In this document: positions 33,693 through 42,465 of the stretch, one piece after another
Position numbering within the stretch: position 1 is the first letter of the stretch
How the letters are laid out: every line of letters begins with the position of its first letter
Source: Micromonospora sp. HM5-17
Lineage (GTDB): Bacteria; Actinomycetota; Actinomycetes; Mycobacteriales; Micromonosporaceae
DNA length: 64,000 bases
Direction of reading: 5' to 3'
NCBI RefSeq assembly: GCF_003762835.1
Contig: NZ_RJWA01000006.1
Location: 62,001-126,000, forward strand
The notes under the pieces: model-generated
Told to the model about the DNA's origin: nothing
What the model saw: the letters and a program-made list of their open reading frames with translations, nothing else
Database searches by the model: none
Translations under genes and position numbers: made by a program

Positions 33693-36509
33693 TCACACCG
33701 CGCCGGCGTACGCGAGAACGCCCCGGTTGATCGCCGTGATCGCCTGCCGCGCGGTACCCCGCAGCTCAACCGAGGCCCCGGCGGAGTCGGCGATCTGCCC
33801 CAGCAGGTCCGCCACCTGGCGGGCCCACCGGACGAAGTCGCCGGCGGGCATGTCGCCGTCCAGGTCGTGGCCGCTGGCCAGCACCTTCGCCAGCGCCTCG
33901 CCCCGCGCCCAGCGGTAGATCGGCCAGACGAACCCGAGATCCGGCTCGCGGGTCACCTCCAGGCCCCGGGCCGCCTCGTCGGCCTCCAACTCGGCCCAGA
34001 GCTTCAGCGTCGCGTCCACCGCCGTCTGGACGGCGCCCCGGGGAACCGAGGCCCGCTCGTCGGTGTCTCGCCGTGCGTCGTACACCACCACCGAGACGGC
34101 GGCGGCCAGTTCGGCCGGGGACAGCCCGTCCCAGACGCCCCGCCGCAGGCACTCCGCGACCAGCAGGTCGGCCTCGGTCCAGATCCGGGCGAGCATCCGT
34201 CCCGCCTCGGTGACCTCCCCGGTCGGGGAGAGGTAGCCGCGGGCGGTGAGGATTCCGCAGACCCGGTCGAAGGTGCGGGTCAGTGATCCGGTCCGGCCGG
34301 CCACCCGCTGGCGCAGCTCCGCGGTGTCCTGCTCCAGCCGCCGACGCCGCTCCGCCCAGCGGGCGTGCTCCTCCCGCTCCGGGCAGGCGTGGCAGGGGTG
34401 CCGGCGCAGCTCGGCACGGAGCTGGGCGAGCCGCTCATCCTCGACACCGCCTCGGGACCGGCCGCGGCGCCGGCCCGCGTGTCGGTCGAGGCCGGTGCTG
34501 GTCACCGCGGCCGCCAGATCTCGACGGGCCGCGGGCGAGCGGTGGTTGAAGTGCTTCGGCACCCGGATCCGGGCCAGCACCTCGGCCGGGGTCGTGAAGT
34601 CGCCGGAGGTGATCCGCCCGGCCCAGCGGTCCTGGGTCAGCACCAGCGGACGGGGCTCCCCGAAGCCTCCGACGCCGGGATCGAGCACCACGGCTAGGCC
34701 GGCCCGGCGGCCGGACGGCACCCTGATCACGTCACCGACCCGCAGCCGCTCCAGCGAGGCCACCGCCGCGGCCCGGCGCTGGGCCTGCCCCTGCCGGGCC
34801 AGGGCCCGCTCCCGGTCGGCGATCGCCACCCGCAGCGCGAAGTACTCGTCAAAGTCGCCGCGGTGGCAGCGCACCTCGGCGTCGTACTGCGCGATGGTCT
34901 CGACGTTGCGCTGCACCTGCCGGGCCAGCCCGACCACCGACCGGTCCGCCTGGAACTGGGCGAACGACGACTCCAGCAGCTGACGGGCGGGTGCGGCGCC
35001 GACCGAGCCGACCAGGTTCACCGCCATGTTGTACGACGGTCGGAAGCTGGACCGGAGCGGATACGTCCGGGTGGAGGCGAGCCCGGCGACGTGTCGCGGG
35101 TCGACCTCCGGCGACCAGACGACGACCGCGTGCCCCTCCACGTCGATGCCCCGGCGGCCGGCCCGGCCGGTCAGCTGGGTGTACTCCCCCGGGGTCAGGT
35201 CGACGTGCGCCTCGCCGTTGAACTTCACCAGCCGTTCCAGCACCACGCACCGGGCCGGCATGTTGATCCCGAGCGCCAGCGTCTCGGTGGCGAAGACCGC
35301 CTTCACGAGGCCGCGGACGAAGAGTTCCTCGACGACCTCCTTGAACGCCGGCAGCATGCCCGCGTGGTGCGCGGCCAGCCCGCGTTCGAGGCCGTCGAGC
35401 CACTCCCAGTAGCCGAGCACCGCCAGGTCCTCGCCCGGGACACTGGTGATCCGGCTCTCCACGATCCGCCGGATCTCGGCGCGCTCCTCCGGCGTGGTCA
35501 ACCGCAGGCCGGCGGCCAGGCACTGCTGGACGGCGGTGTCGCAGCCGGCCCGGCTGAAGATGAACAGGATCGCCGGCAGCAACCCCTCCCGGTCCAGCCG
35601 CTCGACGATCTCGTGCCGCAGCGGGCCACGCCAGCGTGGCCTCCGGGCGGGCCGGCCCCAGCCCGGGCCACCGGAGGCCCGATCCCCCAGCTCCAGCCGG
35701 CGCAGCAGCTCCCGGGTGTAACGCAGCAGCTCCGGATGCACGTCGTGCTTGCGGGCCGCGTCGGCGTCGTGGAACAGGTCGAACATCCGCCGGTTGACCA
35801 GCATGTGCTGCCAGAGCGGCACCGGCCGGTGCTCGCTGACCACCACCGCGGTCTCGCCGCGTACGGTGACCAGCCAGTCGGCGAACTCCTCGGCGTTGGA
35901 GACCGTGGCGGAGAGCGAGACCAGCGTCACCGACTGCGGGAGGTGGATGATCACTTCCTCCCAGACCCCACCTCGGAACCGGTCGGCGAGGTAGTGCACC
36001 TCGTCCATCACCACGTAGGCGAGGCCGTCCAGGCTCGACGAGCCGGCGTAGAGCATGTTCCGCAGCACCTCGGTGGTCATCACCACCACCGGTGCGTCCC
36101 CGTTGATCGCGTTGTCCCCGGTCAGCAGGCCGACCCGGTGCGAGCCGTACCGGTCCACCAGGTCGTGGTACTTCTGGTTCGACAACGCCTTGATCGGCGT
36201 GGTGTAGAAGCACTTCCGGACCGGGGCGGCGCCCGACGACGCGCCGGCGTCGTCCACAGACGCGGCCCGGGTGGCGGGACCACCGCGGAGCGCCAGGTGG
36301 ACGGCGAACTCCCCGACCACCGTCTTGCCGGCACCGGTCGGGGCGCAGACCAGGACGCCACTGCCCCGCTCCAGCGCCTGGCACGCCTCGCGTTGGAAGT
36401 CGTCGAGCTCGAACCCGAGCTGCTGGGCGAACTCGGTAAGCGCGGGAAACATGGAGGCCTGCGCGGCCCGGCGGCGCGCCGCGGCGTACCGCTCGGCGGG
36501 GCTCGACAT
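33693..36509 (-). CDS. helY: ATP-dependent RNA/DNA helicase HelY
   Basis: 938 residues of the Ski2/Mtr4-like group. Walker A is APTGAGKTVVGEF, the DEVH box is VMDEVHYLADRF, and motif VI is QLTGRAGRRGIDVEG. A Ski2-type helical C-terminal domain ends near residue 900. HelY is an actinobacterial helicase of unclear in vivo role. It lies at the low-coordinate end of the tat-paf neighbourhood, as in mycobacteria, though a HAD gene and a lipid kinase separate them here. Convergent with the exonuclease. Confidence 0.93.
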   Translation of the reverse strand: MSSPAERYAAARRRAAQASMFPALTEFAQQLGFELDDFQREACQALERGSGVLVCAPTGAGKTVVGEFAVHLALRGGPATRAASVDDAGASSGAAPVRKCFYTTPIKALSNQKYHDLVDRYGSHRVGLLTGDNAINGDAPVVVMTTEVLRNMLYAGSSSLDGLAYVVMDEVHYLADRFRGGVWEEVIIHLPQSVTLVSLSATVSNAEEFADWLVTVRGETAVVVSEHRPVPLWQHMLVNRRMFDLFHDADAARKHDVHPELLRYTRELLRRLELGDRASGGPGWGRPARRPRWRGPLRHEIVERLDREGLLPAILFIFSRAGCDTAVQQCLAAGLRLTTPEERAEIRRIVESRITSVPGEDLAVLGYWEWLDGLERGLAAHHAGMLPAFKEVVEELFVRGLVKAVFATETLALGINMPARCVVLERLVKFNGEAHVDLTPGEYTQLTGRAGRRGIDVEGHAVVVWSPEVDPRHVAGLASTRTYPLRSSFRPSYNMAVNLVGSVGAAPARQLLESSFAQFQADRSVVGLARQVQRNVETIAQYDAEVRCHRGDFDEYFALRVAIADRERALARQGQAQRRAAAVASLERLRVGDVIRVPSGRRAGLAVVLDPGVGGFGEPRPLVLTQDRWAGRITSGDFTTPAEVLARIRVPKHFNHRSPAARRDLAAAVTSTGLDRHAGRRRGRSRGGVEDERLAQLRAELRRHPCHACPEREEHARWAERRRRLEQDTAELRQRVAGRTGSLTRTFDRVCGILTARGYLSPTGEVTEAGRMLARIWTEADLLVAECLRRGVWDGLSPAELAAAVSVVVYDARRDTDERASVPRGAVQTAVDATLKLWAELEADEAARGLEVTREPDLGFVWPIYRWARGEALAKVLASGHDLDGDMPAGDFVRWARQVADLLGQIADSAGASVELRGTARQAITAINRGVLAYAGAV

Positions 36510-36595
36510 ACCGCCAAGATTAATGCGTACCGGGTGGTCGCACCGGGGCAGGCCGTCAAGCGAGCCCCCGAGGGGCGGTCGGTAGGGTGCACGTC

Positions 36596-37372
36596 GTGCC
36601 GGACCATGCCGAACCGCCCAAGCCTCGTACCTCGAGCGGAATCCCCGACGCCACCGCCCCGAAGCCGCCCCGGCGGCCGATCGACGCGGTGCTCCTCGAC
36701 TTCCACGGCACTCTCGCCCAGGTGGAGGACCCGGTCGCCTGGGTCATGGCCGCGGCAGCGACGTGCGGGACGGCGCTGGACCGTGCCCGGGCCACCGCGC
36801 TGGCCGACCGGTTGGTCGCCGCCGGGCGCCCCGGTGGCCCGCCCCCCGCCCGGGTGCCGCCACACCTGGCCGAGGTGTGGGCGGAACGGGACCTGTACCC
36901 GCCCGCCCACCGCGCCGCGTACGTCGGCCTGGCCGCCACCGTGAACAGCGGGGTGGACGGGCTCCCGGAGGCCCTCTACGAGCGGGTGCTCCGCCCGGAG
37001 GGCTGGCTGCCGTACCCGGAGACCGCGGCGACCCTGCAGGCGCTCCGGGCGGCCCGGGTCCCGGTCGCGGTGGTCAGCAACATCGGATTCGACCTCCGGC
37101 CCCACTTCGACGCCTGGGGTCTCACCGACCTGGTCGACGCCTTCGTTCTGTCGTACGAGGTCGGCCGCTGCAAGCCCGACCCGGCGATCTTCTACCGGGC
37201 CTGCGGGATGCTCGGCGTGGACCCGGAACGGACGCTGATGGTCGGCGACATGTCGGCCGACGCCGGTGCGGTCCGGGTCGGCTGCGCCGCACTGATCCTC
37301 CCGACCGCCGAGGCGGGCCAGAGCAACGGTCTCGCCGCCGTTCTCGACCTGGTCCTCCCCCACCACACCTGA
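36596..37372 (+). CDS. HAD-superfamily hydrolase with unusual motif I
   Basis: 258 residues from the GTG at 36596, which has GGTAGG 9 bases upstream; another GTG at 36587 is too close. HAD fold with motif I at D35-F36-H37-G38-T39, where the usual second Asp of DxDGT is His; motif II VVSNIG, motif III CKPDPAIF and motif IV VGDMSADAG are normal. The cap is about 80 residues long. Loss of the acid/base Asp makes ordinary phosphatase activity doubtful. Divergent from helY and convergent with the lipid kinase. Confidence 0.85.
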   Translation: MPDHAEPPKPRTSSGIPDATAPKPPRRPIDAVLLDFHGTLAQVEDPVAWVMAAAATCGTALDRARATALADRLVAAGRPGGPPPARVPPHLAEVWAERDLYPPAHRAAYVGLAATVNSGVDGLPEALYERVLRPEGWLPYPETAATLQALRAARVPVAVVSNIGFDLRPHFDAWGLTDLVDAFVLSYEVGRCKPDPAIFYRACGMLGVDPERTLMVGDMSADAGAVRVGCAALILPTAEAGQSNGLAAVLDLVLPHHT

Positions 37373-37523
37373 TCCGGGACAGGATCGGCGGGCGGGCCAG
37401 CGACACGTCCCACGCGGGCCCGGGGCACCCGGCGCCGGGATCGGAGGCGCGGCCCCGGGGTCGCGGGCGGGAGCCGGCGGACCGCACCGCGGTCGCCGGG
37501 ACGACCCGTGCGGGCCGGACCGG

Positions 37524-38471
37524 TCAGCGGAGCAGGCGGAGCGCGCCGGGAACCGCCGTCACGGTCACCGGCAGCGGCAGGGAGCGCTCGCCGTCGGCGT
37601 ATCCCACGATCCCCTCGGCCGAGAGTTCCACCGTCCGGGCCCGGTGGTGGTGCACCATCGGGTGTGCCAGGTGGGTGCCCCGGTAGACCCGCGGCGCGAT
37701 CCGGGCCAGCGTGGCCCGGCCGACCGGTCCGGCGTACACCACGTCGAGCAGTCCGTCGGTCGGGTCGGCGTCGGGGCAGATGCGCATCCCGCCGCCGTAG
37801 CTCGGGCAGTTGCCCACCGCGACGAGCACCCCGTCGAACTCGTGGGGCACACCGTCCAGCCGCAGCGCGTAGTACCGGGGCCGAAGCCGGGCCAGCTCGA
37901 CCAGGATCGCGAGGTCGTACCGCCGGGGTCCGCGCGGCCAGGACATCCGGTTGGCCCGCTCGTTGACCAGCGCGTCGAAACCGGCGGCCAGCACCGCGCC
38001 GAACCAGCGGGAGCCGCCGTCGGGATCGGTCGACCGGGCCAGGTCCACCGGCCGGGTCCGGCCGGCGGCCACGGCGGCGGCGATCACCTCGACGGCCGCG
38101 ATCGGGTCGGCGGGGAAGCCGGTGCCGGCGGCGAAGTCGTTGCCGGTGCCGGCCGGGACCGGCGCGAACGCCACGCCGGTGGCGGCGACCGCCTGGAGCG
38201 CCAGGTGGACCGTACCGTCGCCGCCGACCGTGACCAGGGCGGCGGCCCCGTCGACGACCGCGGCGCGGCAGGCGGCCGCGGCCTGGGCGGCGGTGTCGGC
38301 GGCGAGCAGCTCGACCGGCCGGCCCGCCGCGGCGAGCCGGTCGAGGACGACCGGGAGAAGTCCCCGGTACCGGCCCCGGCCGGCGCCGGGGTTGGCCAGC
38401 ACCGCCAGGTGGCCCTCGGCCAACCCGCCTTCGGTGGCGGCTCCCTGATCATGGACGGTCACGGCGAGCAC
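37524..38471 (-). CDS. Diacylglycerol kinase family lipid kinase
   Basis: 315 residues from the GTG at 38471; a GTG three codons later is an alternative and neither has a clear Shine-Dalgarno. AVLANPGAGRGR is the nucleotide loop, VTVGGDGTVHLAL the GGDGT catalytic motif and PVPAGTGNDFA the conserved lipid-kinase block. It would phosphorylate diacylglycerol or a similar lipid at the inner membrane face. The segment 38068-38111 inside this gene has a perfect 44-bp copy at 11311-11354. It follows the tat terminator. Confidence 0.9.
   Translation of the reverse strand: MLAVTVHDQGAATEGGLAEGHLAVLANPGAGRGRYRGLLPVVLDRLAAAGRPVELLAADTAAQAAAACRAAVVDGAAALVTVGGDGTVHLALQAVAATGVAFAPVPAGTGNDFAAGTGFPADPIAAVEVIAAAVAAGRTRPVDLARSTDPDGGSRWFGAVLAAGFDALVNERANRMSWPRGPRRYDLAILVELARLRPRYYALRLDGVPHEFDGVLVAVGNCPSYGGGMRICPDADPTDGLLDVVYAGPVGRATLARIAPRVYRGTHLAHPMVHHHRARTVELSAEGIVGYADGERSLPLPVTVTAVPGALRLLR
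38068..38111. repeat. 44-bp perfect direct repeat (copy 2, inside the lipid kinase gene)
   Basis: Identical to 11311-11354. Here it is coding on the minus strand (ADPIAAVEVIAAAVA), an ordinary stretch of the kinase, so this is probably the original copy. Confidence 0.85.
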
Positions 38472-38499
38472 GGTACCGGCCGTTCGGGCAACAGCGACA

Positions 38500-38531
38500 G
38501 AGCCGACCCGGGCGACGGCCCGGGTCGGCTC
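38500..38531 (-). terminator. Terminator after tatC
   Basis: GAGCCGACCCGGGC (38500-38513) and GCCCGGGTCGGCTC (38518-38531) are perfect 14-bp arms with a 4-base loop, 19 bases after the tatC stop on the minus strand. Confidence 0.75.
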
Positions 38532-38550
38532 ACGCGTCGTCAGCGATCGG

Positions 38551-39486
38551 TCAGGTGACGTCGTCGTAGCCCCGGTCGATCGGCTTCGGCGCGGCGACGG
38601 GCTCCGGCGGGGCGATCCGCTCCCCGGCGGTGACCGGTTCCGGGGTGAGGTCGAGTGGCGACGCCTCGTCGTCGGCCAGGCCGGCGTAGATCTCCCGGCC
38701 CCGGCCTCGGCGGCGGTCGTTGACGAAGGCCACCCCCACCGCGGCGAAGTAGAGCGCGCAGAGGCAGAGCGCCAGCGCGGTCATCCCGAACGGGTCGGGG
38801 GTCGGCGTGACGATCGCCGCGAAGAGGAAGAAGAGGAAGACCGCGACCCGCCACCAGCCGAGCAGTCGCCGGGCGCTGGCGATGCCGACGAAGTTGAGCA
38901 TCAGCACGATCAGCGGGAACTCGAACGCCACCCCGAACATCAGGATCATGTTCGTGACGAACGAGATGTAGCGGGTGATCTCCAGGGTGTTGGTGACGTC
39001 CTCACCCGCGAGCCCGACCAGGAAGCCGAGGCCCTTCGCGATCACGAAGTAGGCGAGGACCGCACCCGCGACGAAGAGCGGCGCCGCCAGGGCGGTGAAG
39101 ATGTAGGCGTAGCGCCGCTCGTGCTTGTGCAGACCCGGGGCGATGAAGGCCCAGAGCTGGTAGAGCCAGATCGGGGCGGCCAGGATCAGCCCGACCCAGA
39201 GCGCGATCTTCAGATTGAGCAGGAAGAGGTCGGCGGGGCCGAGCTGGGTGAACTGGCATCTGCCGTTCGGGGCCGAGCCGGGCAGCTCGCAGTACGGCTG
39301 TTGGAGCAGCCGTCGGACCGGCGAGGCCAGCCAGATGCCGAACCCGAAGCCGACCACGATGGCCAGCGACGCCCGAAACAGGCGGGTGCGGAGCTCCCGA
39401 AGGTGCTCGACCAGGGTCATGGAGCCGTCGGCGGCCCGCTGGAAGTTGCTCGGACCACGCCGACGGCGGCGCAGTGCGAAGGCCAC
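38551..39486 (-). CDS. tatC: Sec-independent protein translocase TatC
   Basis: 311 residues with six membrane segments, the signal-peptide receptor of the twin-arginine pathway. MTLVEHLRELRTRLFRA near residue 22 is the family's N-terminal signature with the invariant glutamate, and the helices follow in the usual order. The C-terminus is a 60-residue Pro/Glu-rich cytosolic tail, common in actinobacteria. The spacing to tatA is 15 bases, so they form one unit. tatB is not adjacent. Confidence 0.95.
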   Translation of the reverse strand: MAFALRRRRRGPSNFQRAADGSMTLVEHLRELRTRLFRASLAIVVGFGFGIWLASPVRRLLQQPYCELPGSAPNGRCQFTQLGPADLFLLNLKIALWVGLILAAPIWLYQLWAFIAPGLHKHERRYAYIFTALAAPLFVAGAVLAYFVIAKGLGFLVGLAGEDVTNTLEITRYISFVTNMILMFGVAFEFPLIVLMLNFVGIASARRLLGWWRVAVFLFFLFAAIVTPTPDPFGMTALALCLCALYFAAVGVAFVNDRRRGRGREIYAGLADDEASPLDLTPEPVTAGERIAPPEPVAAPKPIDRGYDDVT

Positions 39487-39501
39487 GGTGCCGGGCCCGG
39501 A

Positions 39502-39789
39502 TCAGTTGTCGCGGACGCGCTGCACTGGGTCGTTCGCCGACGCCGCGGGCGGCTGGTGGATGCTGGTCGGCTGCACGGGCGAGTCTCCGGGAAGCGGGCG
39601 CCGGGCCACCTGGGCGTCGGCCTTCTCGGCCAGGTCCCGGTCGTCGTCGGCGAGGCTCTTGGTCTCGGCCTTGATGATGCGCAGCGAACGGCCGAGCGAG
39701 CGGGCCGCGTCAGGGAGCCGCTTCGCACCGAACAGCAGGACGAGCACCGCCACGAGTACGAAGATGTGCCACGGCTTCAGGGCGCCCAT
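39502..39789 (-). CDS. tatA: Sec-independent protein translocase TatA
   Basis: 95 residues. A single N-terminal membrane helix (about 6-24) is followed by [19 protein letters not shown], the amphipathic helix signature of TatA, and an acidic Pro-rich tail. It forms the pore of the twin-arginine pathway with TatC. A 147-base gap upstream, rather than tight coupling to the 87-residue gene, suggests its own promoter. Confidence 0.95.
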   Translation of the reverse strand: MGALKPWHIFVLVAVLVLLFGAKRLPDAARSLGRSLRIIKAETKSLADDDRDLAEKADAQVARRPLPGDSPVQPTSIHQPPAASANDPVQRVRDN

Positions 39790-39936
39790 GGAGACTCCAG
39801 TTCGAATGTGTCCAACAGAGGGGTGTCTCGGCCCATCGTACGTGCGTCGACGGCGAGCGCCACCCGCCAGGTTGGTGACTTTCCGGCGCGATGGGTGAAG
39901 TTTTGACCAACGACGGGTACGCGTCCGCCAGGGACG

Positions 39937-40200
39937 TCACCGCGGCCCGGGGCGGGCGCCACGGCGGGCGCGGATCAGGTCGACCCGCCGCTGGGCGGTC
40001 GCGATCCGGTCCTGGAGTTCCTCGGCGCGCCGTTGCAGCGCGGTCGCCGCCTCCCGCAGGTGGACGGCCTGGTCCTGCCGCTCCTGAAGCGCCAGCGCGG
40101 CACGCTGCAGCCCCGGCAGCCGGGTCAGCACCCGCCGACACGCCACCGCGAGCACCAGCAGGCCGACCAGGAGCGCCCCGAGCACGATCCACCTCGCCAC
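39937..40200 (-). CDS. Small membrane protein with coiled coil
   Basis: 87 residues, GTG start. One N-terminal membrane helix (about 5-23) and a Gln/Arg/Leu-rich helix with heptads (about 30-78). Function unknown. It starts 10 bases after the pafC stop, so it is probably cotranscribed with pafB-pafC. Confidence 0.75.
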   Translation of the reverse strand: MARWIVLGALLVGLLVLAVACRRVLTRLPGLQRAALALQERQDQAVHLREAATALQRRAEELQDRIATAQRRVDLIRARRGARPGPR

Positions 40201-40210
40201 GCCGGACAGC

Positions 40211-41227
40211 CTAGTGGCTCGCGGCTCCGGCCGGCGGGACGGCGTACGCGTCGAGTGCCGCCGCGGCCCGGTCGCGGACCTGTTCGACGAGGTCGGGCGG
40301 GGAGACGACGGTGACCTCCGGACCGAGGCCGAGCACGAACCGGCGGGCCCAGTCCAGGTCGGTCACCCGCAGCGAGACCAGCCACTCCCGGCCGGTCGCC
40401 CCGGTGGCGTCCGGGTCGGGTTCGACCCGTTCACACGGGTAGTACTCGGTGATCCACCGGGCGGACCGCCCCACCCGGAGGGTGACCAGCGGCAGGTCCG
40501 CCGAGGGTCGGAAGATGCCGTCGCTGAGGTCGGGTAGTTCGGCCTGCGGCGGGGGCGCGGCCGGCTCGTCCAGTTCGACGAGGGCGTCGATCCGGTCGGC
40601 CCGGAACATCCGCACCGACTCCGCCCGGCGGCACCACGCCTCCAGGTAGGCGTGGCCATCGATGATCGACACCCGGATCGGGTCGACGATCCGTTCGGTG
40701 GTCTCGTCCCGGGTCGCCGTGTAGTAGGTGATCCGCAGCGCCCGCCGGCGCCGCACCGCGCCGCGCAGCGCCTCCACCCGCTCGCTGTCGCCGGGGAGCC
40801 GGACCGCGACCGGGGCGTCGGCGTGCTCCCCGGCGGCGTTCTCGATCTTCGCCAGCGCCCGCTCGACCGCGTCCCGGTTCGCCACGCCGGGGGTCTCGGC
40901 GAGCATCCGCAGCGCGACCACCAGGGCGAGCGCCTCGTCGGGGGTGAGCCGCAGCGGGCGGTCGATGCCGGCGTCGTAGGTGATGGTGACCCGGTCGCCG
41001 TCGAAGGCCATGTCGATCAGGTCGCCCGGCCCGTACCCCGGCAGTCCGCAGACCCAGAGCAGCTCCAGGTCCTCCCTAAGCTGCCGCTCGGTCACCCCGA
41101 GGTCGGCCGCCGCCTCGGCCAGGGCGATGCCGGGCCGGGCCAGCAGGTACGGCACCAGGTTGAGCAGCCGGCCGAGCCGGTCCGCCGAGGCCCGGGATCC
41201 ACCGGACCGTTGCGCCGGGCGAGTCAC
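40211..41227 (-). CDS. pafC: WYL-domain transcriptional regulator PafC
   Basis: 338 residues from the GTG at 41227, which has GAGGAGG 7 bases upstream. PafBC is a heteromeric activator of the LexA-independent DNA-damage response in mycobacteria. An N-terminal winged HTH (about 14-75) is followed by a WYL domain around ITYYTATRDETTERIVDP and ending in a WCX segment with the beta-rich C-terminus. It lies 50 bases downstream of pafB, same strand. Confidence 0.9.
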   Translation of the reverse strand: MTRPAQRSGGSRASADRLGRLLNLVPYLLARPGIALAEAAADLGVTERQLREDLELLWVCGLPGYGPGDLIDMAFDGDRVTITYDAGIDRPLRLTPDEALALVVALRMLAETPGVANRDAVERALAKIENAAGEHADAPVAVRLPGDSERVEALRGAVRRRRALRITYYTATRDETTERIVDPIRVSIIDGHAYLEAWCRRAESVRMFRADRIDALVELDEPAAPPPQAELPDLSDGIFRPSADLPLVTLRVGRSARWITEYYPCERVEPDPDATGATGREWLVSLRVTDLDWARRFVLGLGPEVTVVSPPDLVEQVRDRAAAALDAYAVPPAGAASH

Positions 41228-41277
41228 ACCGACACCTCCTCTGGTCAGTCTCGGGGCGGGAGCCGACGCCGCCGGGC

Positions 41278-42279
41278 TCAGGCCGACAGCCGGGCGGCGA
41301 CCACCTCGTCGTGCCGGGCGACGATCTCCTTCAGCCGCTGGATCACGGCCTCCCGGACCTCCGGCGGGTCGAGCACCCGGACATCGGGACCGTAGCCGAC
41401 GAGCCGACCGGCGAGGGACTCGGCGTCGGCGTACGCCAGGACCAGCCGGTCGCCGTCGGGGCCGCTGGTCACCTCGCGGGCCCACCGGCGCAGCCCGGCC
41501 GCCCGACCGGGCCGGACCAGCACGGTGGCCCGACCGGACCGCTCCACCGGGCCGGACCAGGCGGCAACGTGGCTGATCAGATCGACGTCGGCGGGCGGTT
41601 CGAAGGCGCCCGGCCGGCCGACCGGGCGGACCGCCCCGCCGACGATCCGGGACAACCGGAAGCACCGGGGCGCCTCGCGGTCGAGGTCGTGGCCGACCAC
41701 GTACCACCGGCCGCGCCAACAGACCACCCCCCAGGGCTGCAACCGGCGGCTCGCCGGGGCGTCGTGCTCCGGCGCGCGGTAGTCGAAGGTGACCGTCCGG
41801 CGCTCCCGGGCCGCGGCCGTGAGCGGTGCGAAGGCGGGGTCGACGGTGACCACGGGCTCCACGTCGAGGGTCGCCCGGGGATCGACGTCGATACCGCCGG
41901 CGCGCAGCTTCGCCAGTCCGGAGGAGGCGGCGGCGGCGAGCCCGGCGTGCCGCCAGAGCCGGGCGGCGATCCCGACCGCGGCCGCCTCGTCGGGCTCCAG
42001 CGGAATCTCCGGCAGCGCGTACTCCCGGTGAGCGATCCGGTAGCCCGGCTCGGTGTCGAAGGCGCTGGCGGTGCCGGTTTCCAGCGGCACGCCCAGCTCC
42101 CGCAGTTCGGCCTTGTCCCGCTCGAACTTGCGCTGGAAGGCCTCGTGGTCCCGCGGGTCGTCAGGATCATGCTCGTAACCCGGTACGGTCGCGGCGATCT
42201 GCGCGGCGGTCAGGAACCGTCGCGTGGAGAGCAGACAGATCACCAGGTTGACCAGGCGTTCGGTACGGCTCCGCGACAC
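41278..42279 (-). CDS. pafB: WYL-domain transcriptional regulator PafB
   Basis: 333 residues, GTG start at 42279 (MSRSRTERLVNLVICLLSTR). An N-terminal HTH (about 5-75) and a WYL domain with RGRWYVVGHDLDREA, which in this family senses a single-stranded DNA or nucleotide signal, and a C-terminal WCX region. Partner of PafC in the DNA-damage response. Unlike in mycobacteria it does not directly follow pafA; a DUF3866 gene and a small membrane protein separate them by 1.4 kb. Confidence 0.92.
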   Translation of the reverse strand: MSRSRTERLVNLVICLLSTRRFLTAAQIAATVPGYEHDPDDPRDHEAFQRKFERDKAELRELGVPLETGTASAFDTEPGYRIAHREYALPEIPLEPDEAAAVGIAARLWRHAGLAAAASSGLAKLRAGGIDVDPRATLDVEPVVTVDPAFAPLTAAARERRTVTFDYRAPEHDAPASRRLQPWGVVCWRGRWYVVGHDLDREAPRCFRLSRIVGGAVRPVGRPGAFEPPADVDLISHVAAWSGPVERSGRATVLVRPGRAAGLRRWAREVTSGPDGDRLVLAYADAESLAGRLVGYGPDVRVLDPPEVREAVIQRLKEIVARHDEVVAARLSA

Positions 42280-42465
42280 GCTACAGACGCTAGCAGTGTC
42301 GCCGGCGGGGCGCGGACGCCCCACGCGCCGGACGAGCCACTTCCGCCGGGCGCGGGCTACTCGGTTGGCCGTGTCGCCTCGTCGCCGCTGCCCCGCGGTC
42401 CGGTTTGTCGTCCTCGGTGCGCCCCACGGCCCGCCGCGGGAGCCGCTCCGGTTACCCTGCCGGCC

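Noticed and set aside
34863-36944. Open frame of 693 codons on the plus strand opposite helY
   Set aside because: Shadow of helY with no domain; helicase motifs read cleanly on the minus strand.
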